A stretch of DNA of 64,000 bases from Stropharia rugosoannulata (Eukaryota; Basidiomycota; Agaricomycetes; Agaricales; Strophariaceae). Positions 1-11,269 of the stretch are shown piece after piece. The notes below the pieces were generated by a model. That model was not told where the DNA came from, searched no databases, and saw only the letters and a list, made by a program, of their open reading frames with translations. The stretch's first letter is position 1, and every line of letters starts with the position of its first letter. The stretch lies in NCBI GenBank assembly GCA_028532985.1, contig JANCIK010000012.1, positions 558,001 to 622,000 of the forward strand, written 5' to 3'. The translations under genes were made by a program, and so were the position numbers.

Positions 1-647
1 TTCGACATTCTACTCGCCGAAGACAACCTGGTCAACCAGAAGCTGGCGGTCAAGATCCTTGAGAAGTACGGTCATACCGTAGAGATCGCAGAGAACGGAA
101 GCTTGGCAGTCGACGCGTTCAAAGCAAGGGTGCAGCAAGGGAAGCCATTTGATATCATTCTCGTACGTTGTTCCCTTCAAAAAGACAATCGCGATACTTA
201 TTCGAAATAGATGGATGTTTCTATGCCCTTCATGGGCGGTATGGAGGCCACTGAACTTATCCGGTCTTATGAGCTGCACAAAGGTCTCACTCCGATACCC
301 ATTATAGCGTTGACCGCTCATGCCAGTTAGTGTCACCCTTATTTGTTGACGAGTATCCGCTCATTTTGTACAGTGATTGGTGACCGTGAACGCTGCTTAC
401 AAGCTGGAATGGTAAATCTTTTTTTTTCTGTTTGTATCGCATGTGCTGATGTATCTGGTTTAGGACGACCATATCACGAGTATGTAACTTTTCTGGTAAC
501 CACATCCGCGTACTCACCCTTTTCCTAGAACCCCTTCGTCGTGGTGATTTGTTGAACGCTATTAATAAGCTTGCAGGAGAGCGTGGCGCTCAAAAGATCC
601 AAAACTTGCTTCGACGACCCCATGCTATCACGCAGAGTTACTCTTAA
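1..647 (+). CDS. Hybrid histidine kinase, C-terminal receiver domain (partial, 5' end outside window)
   Basis: This is the last part of a hybrid sensor histidine kinase, most similar to the group III (Nik1/Os-1) kinases that feed the HOG osmostress phosphorelay. Coding pieces are 1-162, 211-325, 374-411, then two further exons ending at the stop 645-647; introns have GT-AG borders. The receiver fold is complete: the acidic patch in [16 protein letters not shown], the phospho-acceptor aspartate in the join [13 protein letters not shown], the threonine in [16 protein letters not shown], and the lysine in [12 protein letters not shown]. The tail ends [18 protein letters not shown]. The kinase core and HAMP repeats must lie upstream of base 1. 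The receiver identification is certain; assignment to group III rests on the tail and receiver wording and is an inference. Confidence 0.9.
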
Positions 648-937
648 GCCATCACAGGTAGGATGTCTTTCGGTCCTCGCGTTTCTCCCTCCATGCCTCG
701 TACTCTTATCCTAGTATTTCTCGTTTGCTGTCTGCCTATATACCTGCTCTCCATCTACCTATTAGTTTTCCCTACTCCCAGGCTTTGTATATCATACTAT
801 TGTCCACCTCAAACACCAGCTGGTAACAATGTTGGTATTTTCTTTCACTTCTATCTTTACGACTGCACATGTACTTTTAAATCGGCATTTAAACTGTTAT
901 ATAATTCATGCATGATAAGATTGGAGAAGTGGGTACT

Positions 938-1825
938 TTACTTTTTCACAAACCTCCCAACGGTATGTAAAAATAGACTTTCTGGATCTTCTCCCTCCTT
1001 GCCCCACATCTTTGTCTCCGCCCATGCGCTTTCCTCCTCCCCGCGCTCATTAACCAGCTGCAGTGCGCTCACAGTGTCGTCCGACGGCCGATCAAGCCTG
1101 CAACCGTCGAACCCTAACGCCCACACCGGCGTCCAGAAGCGCTGCCACCAAGCGACGTCCTGCAGCTTGCTCAACACATGCTCGTAAATCAACAGCTGCC
1201 CGCCTGGTTTGAGCACGTCGCGGACGAGCCCCGCAACACACCGTTCGGGCTCTGGCACCGTGCATAGCGTCAGAATAGATATGACCGTGTCGACGGGGGG
1301 AGTCAGGTCCTGGGCGGCAGGGCCAGACGAAGACGCGATGGTGGAGAGGATGGAGGTCGTCTGCTCGGCACCGCAGCTCAGAATCAGGAGGGTGCCGTCC
1401 GCCTCGTGGAACCCGGCGCCGTGGGCTTGCGCGCGGATGTGCGGGTGCATGAGCGTGTTGGGCTCGAGCGCAATGTAGCGCGTGACGCGATCCCTTGGGA
1501 GATAGCGTACCGTGTGTCCGTGGCCTAGGATGGGAGTCAGTACGGGCGGGAGGTCAGCGCTCAGCGCTTAATGCTCACCTGCGCCTATGTCGAGCACCGT
1601 CCCATACGCGTACGGGGTGATCAGGGACTCCTTGACATCCTTCGCCGCGCTGTCGACGCCGTCGCCGAACTTGACCCAGAGGTTGGCGAGGTACAAGCTG
1701 GACAGCTTCCTCGGCTGGAAGATCAGGAGCGGGTTGCGCAGGACGGCTTTGGCAGTCGGCAGGAGGGATATGGTTATACTTATCCACAGGTCATTGAGCA
1801 GACCGAATGCTTTGTATAATTTCAT
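938..1825 (-). CDS. METTL7-like SAM-dependent methyltransferase
   Basis: Predicted class I S-adenosylmethionine-dependent methyltransferase of 277 residues. Exon 1 is 1825-1579 and exon 2 is 1524-938, with a GT-AG intron whose phase restores the frame. The N-terminus (LWISITISLLPTAKAVL) is hydrophobic and probably anchors the protein in a membrane, as in METTL7/TMT1 relatives. SAM motif I is VLDIGAGHGH at about residues 77-86 and motif II is RYIALEPN. A post-I region reads DTVISILTLCTVPEP, and RDVLKPGGQLLIYEH is the classical motif before strand 5. The C-terminal GCRLDRPSD segment matches the METTL7 family. The methyl acceptor cannot be read from sequence; animal relatives act on thiols or lipid-droplet substrates. 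It is convergent with the histidine kinase gene, leaving about 290 bp between stops. Confidence 0.88.
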
Positions 1826-3373
1826 GATTGGAGAGATGCTGGGTGAGGGAAAGTAGTAGAAGGCATTGGAAAAACATGAAGAAAATAGATCCGGAGTGTC
1901 GGATAAGGACGTCTGTTTTTAGTCATTCCCGCGGTTCGCTAACACGGGACTCGAGTCTTGTGAAATGGCAAGTACATATTGCCTATGAAGGAGTTTTCTT
2001 CTGGCAGGTTTGATTAGCAGCAATTCCCAGCGGGCCCGGAAGAACAAATGCGCAAGGACGAACGGGCAGAATACGGCAACGCAAATAAGCAGAGAAAACA
2101 GGCGCAGGATCTGCATTGTACACTGTCTCTCTTTTTGCATGTTTGATAAGCATGGCGTTGAGAAGTTGACCTGGCTTATTCAGGAATCAGCAGCACGCCT
2201 CTCATCTTCAGCCGCGAATATGGGAACTTATCAGTATTCCAGGCAGTTTTGTCCGTCAGGAGTTGGTGAGGAGCATACTGATCCATAGAGAAATAGGGAC
2301 GCGACGTGACGCGCTGGGATAGAATAACATTGTAAACCAAACGGAAAGAGCATAGAACGAGCAGAGGAGAGTCGAAGCTGGTACGCGTAAATTGAGTGGC
2401 TATATGCGCTATGCAGCAACTCTGCTGAACTATGTTGGAACTATGTTGAGGTTAAGTGGAGGTGAAAGAGAGTGGCAGATGACGGGTCTTCCGGCCCGAC
2501 CGGCCTTTCTGTGAACAACGGCCGATTGATCGCCCTTACATAATCCTAACTACGCGAGGCTACGTGGGACTCGCGCGCCAAGCAAAGCAGAGAGTACCGC
2601 TTTGTTTGCGCTTTGTTTGATTGAGCCTTCAATGGGCTTGTTATAGAATTCACTACATTGTGCGCTGAACACATGTCCTCAGGAAAACGACCTGCGAGAC
2701 TCATTGCAGGACTCCTTTGTTTTGAACAACTTTACTTCTCGAGTTAATCGGGGATATCCTGGGGATATCAACGGAATAGGAGGAACCTGGAAGAGCTTGA
2801 CGGAGTCGGGTGCATACCATGAACTGTAAGCACACTTCCGATATTTCCCTCTCCTAAAAATGTCCTGTAATGATCATGACAGGTATGACTGTATCTCATT
2901 TCCAGCTGTTAACCTCTTAGAGTCTCATCCTGTCTCATCTCATGATTTCCTACACCTTTTTCTGATATGTAATATGGCATCTTTAGTGAGAGTGCAATTA
3001 GAAGAACCTGATTGGACTGATCCCCAGTATTTGTGTTTGATGGGCTCATACCTCCTCATACCGCACACGACTACATACCTGACACTACGTCGTCCAGACG
3101 CTACCTGAAAAATTGGGCAAGGCCAGCGAGGCTTGCAAATGCCTACGCCGATGCCTGCCGATGCGCCCACTGTCCTCCGCTGCCTCGAACGCTGTCCGAC
3201 CTCCTAATTCTACTCCCGGTTGGCATCGCGGACCTAATCCATAATGCTCCCGTCCGTGCCCTCGAAGGTCTCGTCCTTGTGCATACAAGGCACCGAGGTA
3301 CATATGTACCGCGATCGTGCAGCCTATTCGGAGCCAGCGATGTACAGGAGCTCATGGGACGTATATATGCGCA
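1826..3373. other. Intergenic region, no gene recognised
   Basis: About 1.5 kb between divergent genes. It holds short unconvincing open frames only. The part at 2500-2640 is GC-rich with a repeated CGCTTTGTTTG-like phrase. The stretch 3100-3400 is GC-rich and probably upstream sequence of the peroxidase; open frames there run into the signal-peptide exon in the wrong frame. Confidence 0.5.
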
Positions 3374-3380
3374 TATAAAA
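3374..3380 (+). promoter_or_regulatory. TATA box of the peroxidase gene
   Basis: TATAAAA lies 101 bp before the start codon at 3475, in the context GCATATAAAAGGCC. Spacing and context fit a focused fungal promoter. Confidence 0.55.
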
Positions 3381-3474
3381 GGCCTCCTGAGCCGCAGGGG
3401 TCATCGAGCCCGAATTCTCCTCTGCGCCCTCTTCCTCACGTTCCCGCCTTTGGCGCCGTTCACTCTTTACCGCG

Positions 3475-5634
3475 ATGAAATCGCTTTCCACTCCTTTAAA
3501 TGTCACTCTTTTCGCCCTTCTAGCTTCGTTGTCCCAACGTACCGTTGCATATACTTGGCCCTCGCCGCAGTACGACGCACTCGAGAAGTTGCTCTATGAG
3601 GGCACGCGACTCGACGGGCTCAGCTTGTCGGATCTCGCGTCGAACTGCAAAACCCGGCCCCGCCCTAATGGCGGCGTCGTTGCCGCTGAATGGCTTCGCT
3701 TTGTGAGTGAAATAAAGTGAATATATGCGCGGTTTATATATTTATAACGTGCATATATGCAGGCATTTCACGACTTTGCAGCCTATGATGCTGCAACCCA
3801 AACAGGAGGACTGGATGCGTCCGTATTCTACGAGCTCGATAGACCAGAGGTGCACACTTTCACTTCTTCTCCCCATAATATTTGCTGACGTTCAGTCATG
3901 ACGTTACACAGAATGTAGGCGTAAGCATGACTTCCAGCGCCGCCGATTACTTGCAATTTGCTGGGAAATATGTATCGCGTAGGTATTCTAAGCACTCTGG
4001 CGTTCCGAAGGCGCGCTTACCTCTCACTTCATAGGCGCTGATCTTGTCGCCCTGGGCACTGTGCTCGGAACGGCGTCTTGCGGTGGCTTGAATATACCGT
4101 TTCGCGGGGGGCGTCCTGAGGCAACCGAAGGCGGAAGCCGTGGTGTCCCAAGCCCCGATCAAACAGTGGACGCGTACACGGCGCGCTTCCGCACCGCTGG
4201 CATGAACTCGTCAGAAATGGTGACGATGATCGCGTGTGGGCACACAATCGGTGGTGTCCGCAAGAACGAGGTGCCTTCGTTATTCTCTAAGAGCGGACCA
4301 CGGGACGTATATCAGTCGTTCGACAGCACAGCGCGTAAATTTGATTTGACTGTGTACGTGTTCTCTTAACTGTGCACATTTGAAGAAAAGTGGATGGAGG
4401 TCTAATAAATTTTGCAGGGCCTCAGAGTATCTCAGTAAACGGACGAGCAACCCACTCGTTACTGCGCCTGATGTGACCTTGCGCTCGGATGCGCGCATCT
4501 TCGGCAGTGACGGTGGGGCTACGCTCCGCAGGCAAGTTTGACTTTTTCCACCAAAAAATCCATTGACTTATACCTTTGTTCAATTTCAGCCTAATATCCT
4601 CTAAAAGCAAAGGTCTGGAGGCGTGCAGAGACACACTCGGCAAGATGATCCACAGTGTTCCCCGCGACGCCACCCTGACAGAGACTATCACCGTTCTGCC
4701 TGCAAAGGTCGTCGAGCCCAGACTAACGGTGGAAAACGGACAGCTTATCTTCCAGGTGGACCTCCGCGTATGTCGTCCATGTCCCTTATTGTTTCGCCCA
4801 TCGCAAACTCACTTTTGACCTCCCTCTAGCTCACCCAGCCTGTTGGTACGAAACCGCCGACAAACCGCGTTGTCACTCTCGCGTGGTGCGACGCCCGTGG
4901 GGCACAGGCCGACTGTTCAGCAAATAAGATGAACACCGCGCCAGTCGCTGCGACGTCTACGCCGTCCTCGTCACCCGTCGCGCTCCAGGACGGGGTCTCC
5001 TTCAAGCAGTACGCATTCCGCGTCCCCATCAGCTCCGCGAAGTCTGTCGGCAAGTTCTGGTTCGTAGTCAAGGACGGCGAGGGCGCGGGGAAGACGAAGA
5101 CGTACGCGAACGACGGCAAGTTCTACAAGCTGCAGCAGGACAGCGTCATTTTCGCGCCCCGGCTGGCGGCCGACACCGCATCTTTTTCAAGTTTGAGCAG
5201 CTTCAACTGGTTCGGCGCATATACGCACAAGCATGGAGTCCCGGCGCAGTTTTCCAAGTCGCAGAATGTTGTTGTCGGGGTGAGTTTTGTTTTTTGTTTT
5301 TCTGTTCAGATATACATAGCTAAGACCATCGCTCCAGATTCGTTCAGAGCTCTCGCCGTCCTCTGTTGTGGCTGAGTCTACAGAGCTGGCGACTGCGAAT
5401 ACCAATCGGCCTACTGTGAAGTCTACCGCGCTTTCTGCATCAAAGATGAAGGAGGTAGACGGCTACAAATTCTACACGGGCACTGTCAAGGTATCGCAAA
5501 CGTCTGGACTTACTTTCGATATCAAGGCTGTTGTGAACGGAGTCACCTTTACGGAGGAGTATCTGAGTCCTAAGACGGCTGCTTATATTCGCCCCACGAA
5601 GTCATCCATTGTGACTGCTTCTATCCCCGCCTGA
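3475..5634 (+). CDS. Secreted fungal haem peroxidase (class II-like), with long C-terminal extension
   Basis: Predicted extracellular haem peroxidase of the plant/fungal/bacterial superfamily, 579 residues from eight exons (3475-3702, 3763-3849, 3912-3978, 4035-4353, 4418-4531, 4590-4767, 4830-5279, 5338-5634; the sum is in frame). A signal peptide covers roughly residues 1-25. The distal haem pocket is WLRFAFHDFA with Arg75 and His79, followed by the expected ENVG. LVALGTVLGTASCGG and the proximal histidine motif ACGHTIGGV (His197) follow. After the catalytic domain comes a roughly 300-residue extension, not catalytic in appearance, beginning near LPAKVVEPRLTV and ending in a beta-rich tail. 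Intron 5 (4532-4589) is a GC-AG intron. Such proteins oxidise phenolic or dye substrates with H2O2; substrate choice (Mn, lignin, generic) is not resolved because the surface residues could not be aligned. Confidence 0.9.
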
Positions 5635-6133
5635 TTTTTTTGTTTTCATTTTTTTCTGGTCTTATGGACATGTGTATGGTCTTCGTTTAGCAGATGTTGT
5701 TAGTGTATTGCGGCATATGTACAAGTGTAATGGGCACACTACACAGCACACATACTCTCGATTTAAGGGTCTTTGCATATCCTGTTCTTTCTGCGTTTTT
5801 GTCTGAAAGACTTTGGACACACATTGAATTGGGGTGCCTACACGGAAGTAGTACGTATAATACCGAAAGGGAATTAGCCCTTCCGACGGAACATCTGGTA
5901 GTCTTCTTCACAGACCAACAGATGACAGTCGATCTGTTAATATGTATAAGAACATCTGGCAGGCGGTGACTTGTAGATGGGTCATAAATGATAAGTATAG
6001 TTTATCCACGAAATGGGATGATGGTATATGCACTAGTCCATGAAGTATTCTGCAAAATCCGATGCAAGTAAGGAGGATTGGGTATGGTTACAACCATTAA
6101 TTGGTATCCGAGTGTCCACAGCAAGATAGCTTT
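5635..6133. other. Intergenic, convergent 3' ends
   Basis: About 500 bp between the convergent peroxidase gene and the Cys-rich membrane protein gene. It is AT-rich with no convincing coding sequence and probably holds both 3' UTRs. Confidence 0.5.
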
Positions 6134-6851
6134 TTACATTTGATCTATGCCTTCAGCACATAGACCACATCCAACACACTCGAGGCAGGCTGATGTCACG
6201 ACTAGGTTAATAGATGTTTCATGAAGTTAACACAGTTGGGACATACCAAGACCGCCGCAGCATGCACAAAGGTAGCATGGACAGCACAAAGGGTTCTCAA
6301 ACGCGCCTTATGGTTTAATAGATCAGTTAGGGGCTAGATCCGTGGAGTAGTCGAACATACCTCGACAACACCACGCGCTCAACATTATAGCTAACACAAC
6401 CACCAGGAAAAGGCCCACAAATACAATTATTAGGTATACTTGATACAGATTTAGTCAATGGAGCTCTGCGAGAGAAAAAAACATTCGACTCACATTTTCT
6501 ATGCACGAACGTGTTCGAGTTGCCTGTGGTACCGTCCCCAACAGCCCGCGAGACTAGCGACTCCCAGCCCATCTCTGAAATTCCGTGGCCCGACAGACAG
6601 CTGAAGGCCATAATTCCACCCAGAAGAACGAGCGCAATAAGGAAGGGGGCCAGGAAGCGGCGAAGACGTCCATTGTGGCATCGGCGGTGGTGCGCATGAG
6701 AATCACCCATCGTCTCGCAGTCTTGGCAACCATGACCATGCCTCGAGGAAGCGTGTTGAGGAATCTTCTCAGCAGTCACCTCCATAGGCAAAACATGGGC
6801 AGCCAAGGGCTGTTCTACGACGGACAACGGCGAGTACTTGGCTGGAGACAT
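6134..6851 (-). CDS. Two-helix membrane protein with His-rich head and 12-cysteine tail
   Basis: Not a family I can name. The model has four exons: 6851-6494, 6438-6361, 6306-6247 and 6189-6134, giving 183 residues. Simple read-through of exon 1 gives a different, hydrophilic end. Splicing at GTGAGT with an AAG acceptor (a TGACTAA branch site lies 13 nt before it), then GTATGT with a second AAG acceptor, opens a frame encoding a clean second helix and a Cys tail. Order: residues 37-65 rich in His and Cys (HGHGCQDC, HAHHRRCH); helix 1 at about 66-86; a 34-residue loop; helix 2 at 121-142 (YLIIVFVGLFLVVVLAIM); then 12 Cys between 143 and 176 (NPLCCPCYLCACCGGLAC). Both ends would face the same side. 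Metal binding or palmitoylation of the tail is an inference. Confidence 0.75.
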
Positions 6852-7456
6852 TGGGCAGGGGCGGCGTTAAGAAACTGAGGGTGGTGGCTGAAGGGAAGGC
6901 TGAAAATACAATAGCATGCGGGCCTTATATGGCTTCTGTTCGGAGTGCCAAATAATTACTTGAAAGCAGTCCAGCCTTGAGGCAATTGTACTTGGGCTTG
7001 TCCGCAGCACATGGCAATGCACTATTGAAGAAGAACGGTTGCTCCAACCCGTTGCATAGCCTGAGGTAATTAACTATTTTTAGAGGCACTTTACAACGTC
7101 ATTGAGGTTCCACGGCTATTTTAATCGACCCATTTGTGGGAGTGTATTCGGTAGTTCTGGAAGTTGATTCCAAGGCTCTCAAAATAGCGCGTCTGTCTAG
7201 AAGAATATGTTGTAGCGTCTAAAGGATGAGTGCAAAGGTATGAAAAAGACATCTCCCAGTCGTGTAGAAATTGGTTGGGATTGTGGATTCCGAATCAAGA
7301 TTGAATCACGTGATACTACTGCCATCTCCATCAATTTGTCGGATACAAATATTGTTACCAACAGATCCTTCCTTTCCTCAACACTACTATTCCTTGTTAG
7401 CCAGGCTACCGCAACTTCTTCTATTACTACCCACAAGAACTTCAATTAAAACCAAT
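6852..7456. promoter_or_regulatory. Shared divergent promoter region, with TATA-like box for the minus-strand gene
   Basis: About 600 bp separates two divergent start codons. On the minus strand a TATAAG element (plus 6925-6930) lies about 75 bp before the start at 6851. On the plus side I see no clear TATA box before 7457, only CT-rich sequence. Confidence 0.45.
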
Positions 7457-9192
7457 ATGTCTCACGAAGATACCACACTTCCGAATCCAGCGCCTGTCGC
7501 GTCCGATGAAAAGCAAGAAAGTACTTCCGTCATTACAACCCCTGCGGAATCAGCGTCAGCGACGGATGAATCCATGTCTGCAACGCCGGCGGGCTCTGTC
7601 TCTGTCGTGCTCTCCAAGCCCAAGACAACAGAGGAGCTCATCGCCGCCCGTGCACTGAAGCGGTCCGCCAGGAAGGCTGCAATTCGTGAAAAAGCTGACG
7701 GCCACAAAAAGGCGGTGAGTGCTGTGCTGGATCTGCATCCGTCGAGTGCATGCACGTCGAGCAATGATGCTGATTGGGGGAATAGGGGGATATACTGTTC
7801 GAAGCGAAAAAGTACAAGGTGGCGTACCCTCAGTATCTGGAGGCCACCCAGTTGTGGCCCTCGAATCCTGCGTATTTTATCAGCCTTGCGGGCGCATATA
7901 GGAAGCTCCAATGGTACGTGGCCCGCCGCCGTGGCTTTTGGGTTTGCATATGCTGATCCATTTACAAGGTATGAGGAAGCTGCGTATGCTGCCACGCAGG
8001 CACTCACGCTAGACCCTAAGAACTCGGAGGCCCGATATGTGCGCGGTGTGGCGCGAATGGAACAGCGCTTACTCAAGCCCGCCCGTATCGACTTTGAGAC
8101 CGTGGTCGAGCACGACCCGCACCACCTACTGGCGCGCGCAGCACTAACTGAAGTTACGCACTTTATTGAGTCGAGCGGGCACCTCGGCTCGCACGCGCTC
8201 GCGCCGGACCCAGTCGAAGACCTCACCAAGGACGTCGACTTTGGCTTCCCGCACTACGACCAGGATGCGCTGGAGATCGCGTCCGTGTCCGACTCGAGCG
8301 ACTGCAACCATGTTGGCAACGGCGTCCAGTGCCGATTCTACAATCACCAAGGCTGTGCGCGCGGCAGTGCGTGTATGTTCTCGCATGCGCCTGATGAGAA
8401 GAGTGTCCGTGACGACCTGTGCGTTCCCCTTGATCCCTGTATTTTTATTACACTAACATCATATCACCTGTCCCTGTCCTCGCGCTGCCAGTGGCCGCAA
8501 TGTCTGTACCTACTTCCTCCTTGATTCATGCAAGTTCGGCGAGGCCAAATGCATTTATTCCCATTCCAAGGAGGCGCTGCCCCAGAAGGGCTGGTGGAGC
8601 AGCCCCGAACAGATCGAAAAGGCGAAAAAAATGATGGCTGTGGCTGAGCAGAAGAACCGCGAACAGCGGCAACTTGAGAATGAGCGGTGGAAGGCGTATC
8701 TCAAAGCCATCAAGGCTGCCGGTCGACCGCCCAAATCCGCTGGCGTCAAGGGTGGCCAGCGGAACGCAGGGAGGAAGAAGCAGGGCGAAAAGGAGAATGT
8801 TGATGCCGCCGCGGAAGAGTCCCCAGCTGCAGCTGAGCCAGCGGCCAACGGGACTGCGGACTCCGCAGCAGCAGAGGCAAAGCCCCCTGTGCAAAAGAAA
8901 AAGACCGATGCCCCGAGGCGGAAGCCCCAGCCTAGGAAGAAGAGGCCTGCAGCAGCAAAGTCTGCGTCTGCGTCACCAGCAGCGACAAGCACGCCTGCTG
9001 CTCCTACCTCAGACACGCCTGCTCCCGCTGAAAAGACTGAACCGGTGGCGGTCTCATCAGATTTCACTGACTACAAGCAAGACGAACATCCCGCAGATAT
9101 TAATCCCGTGAGTTTTTTTTAATAGAAAGACTAAATCATAACAATTAATAATCCAATTTCACTAGGACTCATCTGTCGTCCTCGAGTACTGA
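7457..9192 (+). CDS. TPR and tandem CCCH zinc-finger protein
   Basis: Predicted RNA-binding protein of 492 residues from five exons (7457-7714, 7786-7913, 7969-8418, 8492-9107, 9166-9192; sum in frame). The N-terminus is acidic and Ser/Thr-rich. Residues about 85-160 form TPR-like helices (DILFEAKKYKVAYPQYLEAT, then YEEAAYAATQALTLDPKNSE). Two CCCH fingers follow: Cys250 with spacing C-x7-C-x5-C-x3-H, and Cys284 with C-x7-C-x6-C-x3-H. The tail is a coiled-coil-like EQKNREQRQLENERWKAYL followed by low-complexity Lys/Ala/Pro sequence that looks nuclear and disordered. The last coding exon is only 27 nt. CCCH fingers of this type usually bind AU-rich RNA; the target here is unknown. It is divergent from the Cys-rich membrane protein gene. 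Confidence 0.87.
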
Positions 9193-9744
9193 ACTAGACT
9201 CCCAATAGAAGCCGCAAAATTTACTACATCTTACACAATCTATCAACCAACATACCATCATCATCACTTCAAGTTTTTAATCTACGTATTTCTTGCCACG
9301 CTGTTTGCCACTTCCGTCTTGTATTTATCTCTTATATCAAACCATCTATTTATGACGGTTCGTGCTGTTCGTTCTGGTCCCTCATCGACATCTTCTACTA
9401 TCTATCTACTTGTGCACACCAACTACCTTTTTCGGATGTTGTACATATTATCTGTGTCATTTTTTGAACTTATTGAACCGGAGTCTTGCAAATGAGTGAC
9501 ATTGTCCTTTTTCGAAGCCTCATAGAGTGAATCGAACTCAAGCATAGCACAAGCCTGACGGCTTCACAAAAAACATTACATACCTCGTCGCAATCACAAA
9601 CTTTTTGAAAAGTGTATCTGCAATTATATTCCATATTCCATATATTCGCACAGCGAGAAATACAGGAAACCCGTTAGTTAGTTAAGTAGTATTAGCTGCA
9701 TGCGACTGCATGCAGTATTTTTCTCTCCGCAAATTTCCACGACA
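9193..9744. other. Intergenic, convergent 3' ends
   Basis: About 550 bp, AT-rich, between two convergent genes. Nothing coding is recognised; it probably holds both 3' UTRs. Confidence 0.5.
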
Positions 9745-11191
9745 TTATGATTCATAGCTGAATCCATTGAGCTTATCAACAGCATCGAGGCCTTGACCAA
9801 CATTCACGAAATCAAGCATCACAAAGTTGGGATTGCGGTTGCCAACAAGAGGCGCGCAGTGAGCAACATGCTGCAAAATTCTTCACATTCACAAAGGTTT
9901 TGATTAGATGAGAAAATAGATAGGGGATAGACACTCACGAGGTAGCGCCGTTAGTGAAGGGGCTCTGAAGACGATCGGGAATAAGGATTCCTGAGCCAAT
10001 TGGGAAGATGTTGACGTTGAGGTTATGGTTGATCAAATTGAGCTGCTGTCCAGGCATGAGCGGGCCCATCGTACGATCGACCTTGCACGGGAACGTGTTA
10101 TCTGTAGGATCGAATTTATCTTCCCAGACCTACGATAAAATTATGTTACTCAAGTGCAGAAGTGCGAAGTCAAACAAGGAAGGTTTTACCATGTCAAACT
10201 GGGGCAGAATATATTCTGCAGTAGGATTCTTGGGCCTTTCCGCACCGTGATCCATAAAAACGACCACACGCTTATTCGACTCGATCATTTGCCCAAGGGT
10301 CGGCCAGTCGTCGCGTGCCATGATAGGCTTGGGAGGGACGTATGCGAGGTCCGATACTCCTACAATGAGTCGATTAGGATTCCTGGTCAGTGATAATTGG
10401 GTAATAACGTACCGGTTTTATCGAAGATCGGTTTCCAGACGTCCGGTACAGAGGCGTTTTCCGGGTTGGTAAATATCAGAGTCAGGACCTCGTTAGGGTG
10501 CCTGTCGAGGAAATATTTGACCTTCCGCAGATACCTCTCTACAGTTCCGCCATCGAACAGAGCCTTGATTGGTAAACGTGAGTAAGGTCGACATAGTGTA
10601 TATTTTATGTAGTGTATTTACGCAAGCTGTTGCACAAATTAAGTTAGTGCTCTAGAAACAAGAGGTAAAGGTACTCACAAGTATGGCAGAAATGTAACTC
10701 GTTGTTATTCCTAACGAAAAAGACCCCTGAGTGACGTAGCATGAATATGATTGGATCGGTACTTACATGCGTCCTTGAGCCTGAAGCATGCGCACTCCCA
10801 TATTCAATTGAGTCAACAGGTTAACCTCCTGGTCCCGAGCCACTGCAATACAACAAAAGGTACGTCAGAACAGCCTTGCAAGGCCTTAACTTTCCGTGTG
10901 CCAGTCCTAGATACTTACACGCGAAGAAATTATCGCTAATCGCGAACGAGTCATGCGCCCCAAGGAACGTCGTATTGCCGTAGCTGCGCTGACACAGGTC
11001 CGCATGTCCATTGCATAGTTGTGCCCTGTAAAACGTATCGTGAATAAATAATAATTTCTGCCAGGGCAAGAATTCGAAGCCCAGCAGGTACGGCACACGC
11101 ACCGTCTAACGGGAAGCACGAGACTAAGCACAGACGTCGTGAAGAGTAGGGAGAGAAAAGAGAAAGCGGCCAGCCGCTGCGACGAGAACAT
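9745..11191 (-). CDS. PLC-like phosphodiesterase, secreted form (copy 1)
   Basis: Predicted secreted enzyme of the PI-PLC-like phosphodiesterase superfamily (TIM barrel), 318 residues. Nine exons: 11191-11103, 11025-10919, 10842-10767, 10710-10679, 10626-10622 (5 nt), 10563-10413, 10359-10190, 10129-9939, 9880-9745; the total is in frame. A signal peptide covers about residues 1-24. First catalytic histidine: TFLGAHDSFA, His54. Second: LHFCHTSC, His100; the micro-exon supplies the last two bases of the Ser codon and the Cys codon of this motif. Other family blocks are LFDGGTVERYL, HPNEVLTLIFTNPE, WPTLGQMIESNKRVVVFMD and NFVMLDFVNVGQG. The protein ends soon after the barrel (GFSYES) without a GPI signal, unlike copy 2. 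The last acceptor is AAG at 9881. The substrate lipid is unknown. Confidence 0.88.
10622..10626 (-). other. 5-nt micro-exon (CTTGC) of PLC-like copy 1
   Basis: On the minus strand the bases CTTGC lie between GCAACAG and GTAAATAC. They complete TCT (Ser) and give TGC (Cys), so the protein reads HFCHTSC then ALFDGGT. The flanking introns are 52 and 58 nt. Confidence 0.8.
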
Positions 11192-11263
11192 AACGGGGTT
11201 GGTGTCCGGCGAACGTGTTGAGTCCTGCTCAAGGGGAAAGTAGCGAGCGCCGCGTCTCGCGCA

Positions 11264-11269
11264 TTTATA
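11264..11269 (-). promoter_or_regulatory. TATA box of PLC-like copy 1
   Basis: TATAAA on the minus strand, about 73 bp before the start codon at 11191, in the context CAGTATAAATGCG. Confidence 0.5.

Noticed and set aside
3033..3599. A 188-codon plus-strand frame overlapping the peroxidase start
   Set aside because: It overlaps the signal-peptide exon in another frame, contains the TATA box, and has no recognisable motif. The spliced peroxidase model explains this sequence.
6327..6493. Unspliced continuation of the Cys-rich membrane protein gene
   Set aside because: The read-through tail lacks the second helix, whereas the spliced frame gives a helix plus an ordered Cys tail, with donor, branch and acceptor signals present.
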